Shown piece by piece: positions 20,813-30,043 of a DNA stretch of 64,000 bases. The stretch is taken from NCBI GenBank assembly GCA_021234155.1, contig JAJEKV010000036.1, positions 1,868,777 through 1,932,776 of the forward strand. Direction: 5' to 3'. The notes under the pieces are model-generated. The model did no database searches and had not been told where the DNA came from. It worked only from the letters and a program-made list of their open reading frames with translations. How positions within the stretch are numbered: the stretch's first letter is position 1; every line of letters begins with the position of its first letter. The stretch is from Isoetes taiwanensis (taxonomy: Eukaryota; Streptophyta; Lycopodiopsida; Isoetales; Isoetaceae). The translations under genes were made by a program, and so were the position numbers.

Positions 20813-21860
20813 TCCTAGAAAACTCTGGAGCAAAAAATCAGAAATCCAAGAGTGCAGACCTGGCCTAAGTTTTTCATCATCATGGCTCATCTTGACTCTA
20901 GCAAAATATTTATCCAAATGGGCCTTCGTTTTGCAATGCGAGGCAAAAAAGTTGTACCACATATCTTCACTACATGTCCCATATTCATTGTTACATTCAT
21001 GGCAATAGATCTTGAACTTGGCTTTACCATCCTCGTCACATGAGGTGAGCTCAAATTTGTCATGCCTGTTGATTGCCACAAGCTTTCTCCTCACTTTTTC
21101 TATGCGCCGTTTATACACTGCTACTTCTCCAGGCCTTGCAAGTTTTGATTGCATCCGGATGACTTGTCTTGAACCTTCTCCTTCACCTTCACTAAAAGTT
21201 CTAATACAACAATATGGAGGATTAATACCACAACTAAAAAATACAAGAAAAAATTGTAGCGCAAGTGAAGTTATATACCTTTATGTCCTGCTTTCTATAG
21301 TACTTCTGGATGATTCTAGTGATCCCACATCGGTCAGATGTTCAGATCGAGATTTCTTAAAAGTTGGCATGGCATATTCATCAACGATATCACACTCTTT
21401 GTCTGCTTCAAATACAGGTTGCTTGGGTTGCTTCACAGCCAACTCATTGGCAAATGCCACATCGGTCAGAGGTTCAGATCGAGGTTTCTTAAAAGCTGGC
21501 ATGTCACATTCATGCAAAAGTTCAAGATCAACAAAGATATCACACTATTTGTCTGCTTCAAATACAGCTTGGGTTGCTTCACAACCAACTCATTGGCAAA
21601 TGCAACTTCTATTGTGTTCTCACGACAAAAATACCTCTCTTCCTGCTTTCGTGAAATAGGAATCTGTCGTAAACCCAGGAAGAAAAACTCTTGCCTTTCA
21701 GTGCATCTATCTCCCTTCGAACCACACTATAGCTACAGTTTGGTGGGCAATGCACGTACCCAATCTCATTTTTCTCCAAAAAAATAAACACTGGCCTGAC
21801 TGTATCCTCATGTGACATTGGAATTAGTTCAAAAATAAGAAACAAATCTTGATGGACTTT
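20813..21860 (-). pseudogene. 5' half of the unassigned transposase-like gene
   Basis: The - strand frame at about 21154-20860 reads KFELTSCDEDGKAKFKIYCH, then a C-x-x-C ... H-x5-H pattern (CHEC ... SHCKTKAH). This looks like a BED/C2H2-like DNA-binding finger, as found at the N-terminus of many DNA transposases. Upstream frames (21517-21281 and 21845-21609) contain two copies of an MPAFKKPRSEPLTDV-type repeat and a YVHCPPNCSYSVVRREIDAL segment. The exon probably ends near 20855 with a GT donor. The gypsy then interrupts the intron, and the acceptor at about 9787 opens the next exon. If right, gene order is 21860 to 20813, then 9786 to 5908. Copy 2 carries only this half (44939-45990). Confidence 0.5.
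21328..21605 (-). repeat. Tandem repeat (about 131 and 146 bp) within the transposase-like gene
   Basis: Two adjacent copies begin CATCGGTCAGA (21328 and 21459). Each covers the MPxFKKxRSExLTDV peptide and the NEL-VKQPK segment. The second copy has about 15 extra bases. Mirrored in copy 2 near 45450-45720. Confidence 0.75.
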
Positions 21861-22179
21861 ATATGAGAATGAATGCAGCCCCTTAAACTAGAACGGATTC
21901 AGTCCTCTTAGAACAGATTTATAGGGCTGTAGCAATGCCCTAGCAAAGCCTATAACAATGCATTTCCCTGATTCAGATTCTAAATATAATAATCGAACCC
22001 TGCTACTAAACCTCCAAAAACTACCTTATCTTGCAGATTGTAGCTCGGGCAGGACGCACGGGCTTTCTCTCGATGGGCTCGACCTCGAGGAACACATGAT
22101 TCGGGAGAAGACTCGAGGCGGGAGGGACTCGTCGATGGACCCCTTCATGTATACCTGACGGGAGGGGGGGGGGAACCAT
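21861..22179. other. Intervening sequence with no recognised gene
   Basis: Between the transposase-like 5' half and LINE-B. Contains a G-run (22163-22171) and a short + frame (21958-22158) that may be the degraded start of LINE-B. No confident feature. Confidence 0.4.
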
Positions 22180-24094
22180 TGAAGGTACCCCCTCACGATG
22201 CATAAAAACCAACCCTTAGAACCGCCAGACGATACGCATGATTGCCCTAAAAGGGACCCCTTCCGCATTACGCATTATGTATGGGGTCCCAAGAAGATGT
22301 GCATCCCCCGGGAGGCCACCGCACAATATCGCGCATTCCTGAAGGTAAAGAAAGCGTGGTACCTTGCGAGGCACCAAGGGGAAATGTTTTACCTACTGGA
22401 CAGTCATTCCAGAACCTTCTGGAGAAGGGTGCTTCGAAAGCCAGTGCAACCTATAGGGCATATCACTACTGGGCAGCGGAAGCAGTACTTGCAGTAACTC
22501 TATGATCCCCCTGGGATATACCCCCACAGAATGGTCCGATGTTAGAACTCACAGAGGATGATGTCATCCAGGGCCTACAATGTCTGGCCAATGGGAAAGC
22601 AGCGGACCTGAACGGCATGCAAGCAGAATTGCTCAGGTGGGCAGGGCAGCCTATAGTACCGATCCTCACTACCCTATTCAATAGAGTACTACAGGAAGGT
22701 TTCCCCGGGTAATGGACCACAAGCATGGTTGTTTCCATTTATAAGGCAAGGGATCCACATTGTCCAGCCAACTACCGGACAATCATGGTCAGTTTGGTGT
22801 TTTCCAAACTGCTAGCTGGCATTCTCGAGCAGCAGGTGACAAGATGGGCAAAGGTAGCAGACGTGTGGACCCTCATGCAAGCAGGCTTTAGATCTCGCCC
22901 CTCAACCATTGATCATATCTTCATATTGAGGACCTTGGTTGAAGACAGCAGGAACCGCCGGCAAGATTTGTATTGCTGCTTTGTTGACTTCGCGAATGCT
23001 TTTGACACTGTGCCTCGGGAAAAGCTGTGGGCAAGATTGCACCAACTGGGTCTTCCTATGGAGATGTAGAATGCAATGTACAGGCTGTATGAGAGTTGTT
23101 ATGGTCGAATGCAGCTGACGGGGCAACCACTTATCAGTAGTATCGGGGTCCGACAGGGATGTTCTCTCTCTCAACGCTATTTGGCCTTTACATTGACCAG
23201 TTGGAAACCGGGCTCGCTGACAATGGGGGCGTGGCAGCCAGCTTTTGCATCAAGTCATCAGACATGTCATCTATGTGGATGATGTCGACCTCCTGACCCA
23301 CACTCAGGAGGATATGCAGTCTCATTTAGACATCCTGGATGTATTCTGCCAGGCCATAGACATGCGCGTCAATTTGGCCAAGACTAAGGTGGTCGTAATA
23401 TTATCCTTATGCCACCCTAGGCCCCCTTCACTCACCTATTGGGGGCAAATTGTGCAGGTGACATCCACCTACAAGTACTTGGGAGTGGAGTTTCCTTCTT
23501 CCCTATGTTGGGACACATCCATCCGATTGTAATGACGATAGGCTAGAAAGCGCTCTATGCAATGCAGAATAACAACCACAGGGCAGAGCTCTATGATTGG
23601 AGCCATCAGTCACATCTGTTCAGGGTACTGCTGGAACCTGTTCTTCTGTACGTGGTCGAGGTCTGGGGCTCAATGATATCCCTGGCGACTTGAAGGTGAA
23701 ATCCACGGTCCCATATCAAATCCTGCTACAGAAGACAGGATTTCTGCCTCTTCAGTTGGCAGCCCTTGATAGACACGTCGTCAATTTCCAGAAGGTTATC
23801 GATATGGGCTATGTCCGTCTTCCGCACCTGGCTTATGCCATAGCAATGGAACCGCCACGGCTCAAGGCCTATTGGAAGGACAAGAGAGCTCAGTGGTTTT
23901 CCAGATGGAATGTGCAGGAGCACAGGTGCATACAGGTGGGCACAGAGGAAGCCGAGAGCTCATCTCTTATTGGAGCCATTGTTGTCTTTCCAATTTGTGC
24001 ATGCACTGCTGCAATTGCTCATGAGCATTTGCATGGAGGCCTTTACCCTGCTAAACAATTGTCCGTAGCTCTTGCACATCTGCTTCCTAAGTAA
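22180..24094 (+). pseudogene. LINE-B reverse transcriptase region (5'-truncated)
   Basis: Frames in series give a non-LTR RT. LTEDDVIQGLQCLANGKAAD (about 22540-22600) matches the 'ei..ai..l...KApG.DG' entry region. NYRTIMVSLVFSKLLAGIL (about 22770-22830) and QAGFRSRPSTIDHIFILRTL (about 22880-22940) follow. FVDFANAFDTVPREKLW (about 22980) is motif A with its Asp, SIGVRQGCSLS (about 23140) is motif B, and YVDDVDLLTHTQ (about 23270) is motif C. After TYKYLGVEF (about 23470) a C-terminal frame (23597-24094) carries the region usually seen after the palm. Stops and frameshifts (e.g. near 22690, 23067, 23160) show it is dead. No endonuclease domain is visible. The motifs differ from LINE-A, so it is another family. 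Repeated at 46290-48178. Confidence 0.85.
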
Positions 24095-24293
24095 CATAGC
24101 TATGCTCCGACCTTTATAGCCAAGAAGTAACTGTAGTAACCATTGCTGATGATGTTGTCTCGATCATGCTCACCCTATTTTGAGGAGTCTGGAGCTGCAG
24201 CTAGTTTTTGGCGGTGGCTACCTGGACAGTCCTTTGAGTAGTGGTGGTCTCCTCAGCTTCTGATCAAAGGCAAGAGATAGTTATGTTTGTCTC

Positions 24294-24830
24294 CTACTCA
24301 AAACATTTCCAATCGCACGCGATGACATCAATGCTAGTGGATAGGGTGTCTTGCTGCCATTCAAAGCGCACTACATGGAGGCTGTCCTCCAGCTGTTGCA
24401 TATGGGCCTCCACACCCATGACATGTTGTTTCTCAGTAGCCAGTTGCTTAGACATTGAGAACTGTATCTTTTCGGCTAGGCTGGCAATCCTAGCAGTGTT
24501 ATTCTCAACCATCGCTTAGATCTGCTTCTAATTCTTCACAAACACTTGGTGTGCAGCCAGGTTCGAGCAACGGCCATCGACGTGTCGAGATGAGCTTGTT
24601 GATTGAGCCTTTGTGCAGGACTCTTTCCTTATGATGGAGTCCTCTCCCTTGCCTATACTGTCTGGTCTGGGCATTTTTTGTGATGGGTTGTCTGTGTGTT
24701 CCTCCACAAATACATGCAAGGTGCCATCGGGTTGTGACTGACTGATATTGCGGAATTTGATGGGTGTCACCATTAATATGCACCTCCTTGGAACTTGGGG
24801 AGATGGCCACTGGAGATACCATGACTAGAG
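24294..24830 (-). pseudogene. Coiled-coil ORF remnant, unknown
   Basis: The - strand frame 24512-24294 (72 codons) is strongly helical (IASLAEKIQFSMSKQLATEK, HMQQLEDSLHVVRFEWQQD) with heptad-like spacing. The adjacent frame 24822-24505 leads into it (a CEELEADL segment), separated by one stop. It could be a coiled-coil piece of a retroelement gag or accessory ORF next to LINE-B. I do not recognise the family. The copy at 48377-48970 is base-for-base identical across the coiled-coil part. Confidence 0.35.
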
Positions 24831-24956
24831 CAGGGGTCTAGAAGGAGAGGGGGAGCAAAAGGGCCGAAGGGGGACCTGGGGGAAGGGGGAGGAGAGATAA
24901 GAGACTCTTGGATCACTAACCAAGTAGAGGGATGAAAGCAAAGCATAAGCGATGCC

Positions 24957-25025
24957 TGCCCTTAGCGGTTGGCACAGTGGAGGAATTTAGCCCTAGAGGT
25001 GTGCGATTCAATTCTCGCTGCTTTG
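24957..25025 (+). other. tRNA-like sequence (possible SINE head)
   Basis: TTAGCGGTTGG followed about 45 bases later by TGCGATTCAATTCTCGC resembles the A and B boxes of a tRNA-derived Pol III promoter. A full cloverleaf with matched acceptor ends is not evident, so I do not call a tRNA gene. A decayed SINE is possible. Confidence 0.25.
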
Positions 25026-25084
25026 GAAATTTTTTGGCAGGGAGAGCAAGGAAGCTTGCAAAGTTTAGTTGAAGCTATGAGGTT

Positions 25085-25200
25085 TGGACTCTCAAATTCG
25101 ACGCCCGTCCAATTTGAATGTTAGAAGACAAGCTGCGGGCCACAAAGACACTCAAATTCGATGCCCGTCAAATTTGGATATCATACGACAAGTTCTGGGG
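25085..25200. repeat. Short tandem repeat, about 60 bp x 2
   Basis: Two adjacent units share CTCAAATTCGA-GCCCGTC-AATTT (25089 and 25150), each followed by a GACAAG element. Repeated in copy 2 at about 49170-49280. Confidence 0.6.
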
Positions 25201-25207
25201 AAGGCTT

Positions 25208-25592
25208 TTTGACAAGTCATAGTCAAACAATCAAAGTCAAGGGTCAAAATACCAAGTCACTGGCTAACAACCTGGGTCGATGGCTGAAGTCAAAGTCAAA
25301 TGGTGGGTCAACAACGCCGTTAAAAAAGTGAAGCAGTGAAACCAAAAATGATCGAAACGATTTTTGAATATGTGTTTAAAAGTTGTTTTGCTTCCTTGAC
25401 AAGCCAGAGTCAAAAAGTGAAAGTCAAGGGTCAAGATACCAAGACAATGGCTAAAACTCAGGATAGTGGATGAAGTCAAAGTCAATGATCAATGGCAGGT
25501 CAATAATGCCCTAAAAAAGTGGAGCAGAGGCTCAGAACCTAAAATAGATCGAAATGCCTTTTGAATATATTGGCTGAAAAATGGTTTTGCTC
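25208..25592. repeat. GTCAA-rich tandem repeat, about 190 bp x 2
   Basis: Units 25208-25392 and 25393-25592 share the order TTGACAAG, AAAGTCAAGGGTCAA, TACCAAG, ATGAAGTCAAAGTCAA, a GGTCAA spacer, GATCGAAA and GTTTTGCT. Non-coding. Copy 2: about 49288-49680. Confidence 0.7.
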
Positions 25593-26007
25593 CTTTTGTC
25601 GTCATAACCAGTGTGTGCCAAGTTCCTAGGAACACTAGCATCCAACCTATTGAAATCAAGAATTTCCGATAGAGAAAAAAGATTTCTTAGCATTCTTTGA
25701 AGGCCCAAACAAAACTGAATCCATCTGAGAGACAGCCCATCACTGATGTATGGCCCAGGGAAGAGATATAACTAGCTATGATTGCATGAGGCACATTCGT
25801 CTGTTTCATGTGGCTTCAACACAATTTGCTTAGAACAATCAGTTTTGTATTGATGCTAGGATAATGTTCATGAGGTTAAGATAAGTACCTGTTAAGAATA
25901 CCAGAAGCAAAGGCACTCCTCCATTGCAAGCAACCTCTCCTGTATAGATTCAAACCACCTCCAGCGACCTCTTTGTGTAGATTCCGGCAGAGGCAGCCCG
26001 CAAGCCT

Positions 26008-26087
26008 AGAGGGAAAAAACGCAGCAAAAATAGAGATAGAAACGCCTAGAGGGAAAAAAACGCAGCAAAAATAGAGATGGAAACACT
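26008..26087. repeat. 39-bp tandem duplication
   Basis: CCTAGAGGGAAAAAACGCAG and the following bases are repeated directly with only two or three changes. The flanks 25593-26007 and 26088-26178 contain no gene I recognise. Copy 2: about 50068-50147. Confidence 0.7.
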
Positions 26088-26178
26088 GCGGCAAAGAACG
26101 AGCCAATACAAATTCTCGTAACGCCAGCATAACTTCCAACGCCCCTGAACACACTGGATTTTTCATGTATTTTCTTCA

Positions 26179-26300
26179 CCGTAGATGAAATCAAACAGTT
26201 GAAATAGCTTCCACTTGCACAAAAATCCCACTTGGCGGCAACGTGGACACTCTAAAATTGCTTCAAAGTGTCAACTTGTGTTTGTGCAAACGTGCGAAAA
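26179..26300 (+). repeat. Outer inverted repeat, left arm (IR-A)
   Basis: About 120 bp, roughly four-fifths identical by eye to the reverse complement of 37439-37560, including a CACAAAAATCCCACTTG core. Copy-2 version: about 50256-50378. Confidence 0.75.
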
Positions 26301-27435
26301 ATTCCAAGAATTTTTCCGGTCAAAATCCATGGGTTTCTTTATATTTTTCCGGATGAAATCTAAATTTTCATAGGCCCCAATTTTCATAGGCCCCTTCCGC
26401 CTAGCATAAATTATACAGGAAATATATTTGTTGGGTTTTTTAGAGTTTGTTCCACACTGGTCATAACCAGTGCAAATGGTTTCTCCTCCATTTATCCTGT
26501 AGTAAGTGCTAACGTTCACGACAAGAACCTTGTCTATGCTAATCTAACTAACGTAGACCAACAAATTCACGTTGAACCCATCATATCAGCATACAATCCC
26601 ACATCAATCAAAGGTATGTCATAGCACATAGAAAGAATGGACATAGAAATGGGAAAACAACACAAGATTTCTGAATAACAAATATTCCTCTTCGATGTGC
26701 ACAAACCCGCATATCAGCATCCAATTATAAGACCATAGCGTTAAAAGTTACGCACAAAAACAAAAAAGGAAGTCCAAAATTCCAATCCAAGATTTTTTTA
26801 TTTCTACGCCTAATCAGATGAAGGGAATTGAACCCTCACGAGCATGCCAAAAGTTACTGCCATATGGAAGTGTCGTTTCCATGTATTTAGATGCATTGCC
26901 ATATAGATGAATCTGTACCATAGAATACATATGTATATAACATTTGTGATATTCACAATAATCTAATGAGCTTGCAAGCTACGCTAATTTGTTGCATTTC
27001 TTGTCTGGTGGAATCAAGCATCGAATCAGCACCATTTCTCATCCTTCTAGTGGCTATATAAGTTAGATAAATGACCAAGCAGTTTGGCACCTAATTTTCT
27101 GATCATTTTTTCACTATCAAAAATTACATGGCTAGCTTTTGAACAAAGAGAACATGCCAATAGTGCCAAAAGCTGAAAAAAAACCATGGCAATAGCCTAG
27201 CCAAGACTTACAGGTGGTGATATCTTCCTGATTTCAAGGAAGAAACGTAGCAACCCACGGATCACAAAATATCATTAGACCTGGAAGGACATACTGTCAG
27301 TTTAAGTTTGCTATAACTGAGAAGTCCTTATAGAAAATACCTTCCAAATGGCCTTGAATGGACCTGCAAACAAACTCAATATGCACAAAAGCACACTAAC
27401 CAGCATATATTCCTCCCTTCCATGTCTGTTAATGC
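26301..27435. other. Non-coding sequence downstream of the ODF3-like gene
   Basis: AT-rich, no recognisable coding or RNA gene. 26320-26370 weakly resembles part of the inner inverted repeat. This should include the 3' UTR and terminator region of the ODF3-like gene, which reads leftward, but no polyadenylation signal is distinctive enough to call. Nearly identical in copy 2. Confidence 0.6.
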
Positions 27436-28620
27436 TCAGTACATGTAGGCAAATCTTTGTGTCCCTGAGCCCATACTGAATTTGGGGCCACCACTAGGTA
27501 AAACCGCCTTGTATGTGCCTGGTCCTGGACTTTTGGTGTCGAATCTGCTTTCAAACTTTCTGCCAATAGAAAAGGCAGGTGTTTTCTCTACTGTATGGCC
27601 ATCAATATCATATTCTCCTGGACCAGGAGTTTTGCTGCCTGAAATATCCATTCTCTTGTTAAGTATACTATATGATGGAGAATCAGACTTCACTCTAGGA
27701 TTGTAAGCACCAGGTCCGGGCAAAGAGAGCAACCGAGCCTTTACTGTCTTGCCTCCCATGGTAAAGGCTGGTGCATCAACTGGTTTTTCTGCAACATCAT
27801 ATGCCCCTGGTCCAGGGGTTTTGGTCAAATATGATAAAAACCTCTTACCACCAATACTATAAGAAGGACTCTGCAGATTAATTGCAGAAGAGTATGTTCC
27901 TGGTCCAGGGACACCATTGCCCAGACGAGACTGGTGACGAAGAGCCATGGTAAAAGAAGGCTCCTTTGGATAGGCCACAGCCAAAGCCTGATCAATCTGG
28001 TATTGTCCTGGACCTGGACCATGGGGGATGCGATGGGGCCTGCGACTAGACATACTATATGCAGGACCATTTCTTCCTTCCAACAGACGGTAAGTTCCAG
28101 GACCAGGTGTGGTATCAGGATACAATTTATTCACCCGATTGCCAATGGTATAACTTGGGCTTGTAGGTCTATGACTATCCATGTTATATGAACCAGGGCC
28201 AGGAATCTCATCCCCATGAGCACCAGTTTTCTTTCCCAACATAGTGTATTGTGGCCCCTGAGAATTGGCTTTAATAATATATGCACCAGGTCCAGGTGAA
28301 GCATCACGAGCATAATGAAATTTCTTTGAACCCATGGTATATGCAGGCTCTTTGAAATGAGTAAGAGGCGTATCTTGTGCATAAGTTCCTGGACCAGGCA
28401 TGTTCATCTTCTCACGGTCTAGAAAAGGGTGTCTGAATCCGAGACTATATGAAGGGCTGTTTTTCTGAATTTTTGGCGAATATGTGCTTGGTCCTGGAAG
28501 CTCCATATCCATAGGATTAGGGGTTCGTTGGGACATGGTGTAAGCCGGAGGTGAGGGGCTGAGAGGACGAGTATCATTGTTGTAAGCACCAGGACCAGGT
28601 GTTCTTTCCCGTCTCAGCAT
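27436..28620 (-). CDS. ODF3/SHIPPO-like PGPG-repeat protein, copy 1
   Basis: Intact 394-codon ORF, ATG at 28620, TGA at 27436-27438, no introns. The protein is a chain of twelve SHIPPO (STPGR) repeats about 30 residues apart: TPGPGAY near residue 7, then LPGPSTY, MPGPGTY, SPGPGAY, IPGPGSY, TPGPGTY, GPGPGQY, VPGPGTY, TPGPGAY, LPGPGAY, TPGPGEY and SPGPGTY near 367. Each is followed by a P-x-Y/F-S/T-M/I/L segment (PAYTMSQ, PSYSIGG, PAFTMGG). Such proteins (outer dense fibre 3 family) are axoneme/microtubule-associated and in animals are found in sperm tails and ciliary doublets. Conservation implies motile sperm in this plant. No transmembrane segment. Its start lies about 270 bp from the inner inverted repeat. 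One base difference (27888 A, copy 2 G) changes one Ser to Pro. Confidence 0.93.
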   Translation of the reverse strand: MLRRERTPGPGAYNNDTRPLSPSPPAYTMSQRTPNPMDMELPGPSTYSPKIQKNSPSYSLGFRHPFLDREKMNMPGPGTYAQDTPLTHFKEPAYTMGSKKFHYARDASPGPGAYIIKANSQGPQYTMLGKKTGAHGDEIPGPGSYNMDSHRPTSPSYTIGNRVNKLYPDTTPGPGTYRLLEGRNGPAYSMSSRRPHRIPHGPGPGQYQIDQALAVAYPKEPSFTMALRHQSRLGNGVPGPGTYSSAINLQSPSYSIGGKRFLSYLTKTPGPGAYDVAEKPVDAPAFTMGGKTVKARLLSLPGPGAYNPRVKSDSPSYSILNKRMDISGSKTPGPGEYDIDGHTVEKTPAFSIGRKFESRFDTKSPGPGTYKAVLPSGGPKFSMGSGTQRFAYMY

Positions 28621-28886
28621 GGTGCTCTCTTAACAAGATATACGGGAAATTACTGCTAAATCCACATTTTTTGATTCGTCAACAAGCGCCCAAACAGGTT
28701 GATTGAACAAAACCGACACCACATCTGCGCTAGTGCAGAGAAGCATAATAGAAAAGAGCGCACCTTAAACCGCTTCGCCATATCGCCATAGCCAGAGGTA
28801 AAGGATAGGAGAGGTCGCGCCTTCATTGATGACTAGGCAATAGAGAACTGACACATCAGCCTTAACTTGCTGACGTGTAATGATAT
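28621..28886. promoter_or_regulatory. Upstream region of ODF3-like gene, copy 1
   Basis: About 266 bp between the start codon and the inner inverted repeat, the only space for a proximal promoter and 5' UTR of the leftward gene. No TATA box or named motif stands out. The sequence is conserved to the base with 52696-52961 in copy 2 as far as I can compare. Confidence 0.35.
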
Positions 28887-29005
28887 GGAAATTTCTAAAA
28901 ATGCCCTTGTATTTTTGTGTAATTGTCAAAAAGCCCCAATTTTTTTTGTATTTATCAAAATGCCCTTCTCTTTTGTACGTATCTTCATTTTCAGCTGAAC
29001 GGCGG
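28887..29005 (+). repeat. Inner inverted repeat, left arm (IR-B), MULE-terminus-like
   Basis: Begins GGAAATTTCTAAAAATGCCC and is the reverse complement, with few mismatches, of 37294-37412. The GGAAATTT...AAATGCCC start resembles termini of plant MULEs. No convincing 9-bp target duplication flanks the IR-B pair (TAATGATAT on the left versus CTATTTCTT on the right). Copy 2: 52962-53080. Confidence 0.75.
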
Positions 29006-30043
29006 CCTGATATGCCGTATCCATGGTCCGTTTCATCTGCTCTGATATTACATCGCTTTCTGTGTACTCTTGAGTCCCCTGCTGCTGGTCCAGCGATTGT
29101 GTCCACCCCAAATGCATTGGTCGTCTAATCTATAGTTTTCCAGGTAAAATCTATAGTGATCTCGCTGAATTTCGCTTCTGAACTTGGCTTGGAGCTAACA
29201 TTGTCAGAAATCATAAACAATGCATTCTGGAAAAAGCATTGAAAGCTATCGGAGCTCTGATGGAGATTCAAAATGTTAAGTGCAAGCGATAGATGCAGAA
29301 TTGGTCTTAAACCCTATCATTTTCCAGTCAGTGCAAGCGATAGAAGCAGGACCATTTTCTCTGCTAGAAAATGTTTGTTAGATTTCAAAGTGATGAAAGA
29401 CGTTAAAAGTCAAAACTATGCCTGAACAAAAGAAAATCATAATAGATAGACGATATAGACCATGAAGATTTATGGCACAACAAAAGCACGCATTTTTTTT
29501 TTATACAGAACAAATTTGTCCCTTCAGCAATCTCAGTTCTCATTCCTCAAGCTGTTGCCCAAGTGAGAAATCAAGGTAATTATCTATCATGCAGACTGGA
29601 GCTGCTCTTAGTGCTGGAGAGGTGCAAGGAATTTACATGGGATGTAGTTGAGCATGAAAACATGCTTCTTGTTCATCAATGTTATTGACATTAGGCAAGG
29701 CATACGTGTTTTGGTAACAGTCAATACCACTTATTCTTAACTTTTCGCAGTTGCCAGAATTGTATCTGAATTTGTAGCTACATGAATCGTTTTGTGATGT
29801 AAACTGCTGTACATAGGAATCATTCAATACGCATCCAAGGCAGCTTAAACCTTAACATAAACCTCAACAGCATTTACTTTTCATTAACCAAAACTTCCTG
29901 CAAAAAGATTCTTTCATGTCTTTTGAGGTCGCAAAATTCACAAGAATAAAGTGAAGACAAAGAATAAAATGAACATTAACATAGATCAGTCTGCAGCATC
30001 TTAGTCTTGTGGACGGAAAGAACACATACATCAGTACCATAGA
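29006..30043. other. Non-coding region between IR-B and the MULE transposase
   Basis: No gene recognised. A 20-bp direct repeat (AGTGCAAGCGATAGA-GCAG) occurs at about 29279 and 29334. Should contain the 3' UTR of the leftward transposase gene. Confidence 0.5.

Noticed and set aside
27482-28191. + strand frames over the ODF3-like gene
   Set aside because: Antisense shadows of the PGPG repeats (GPG codons read backwards).
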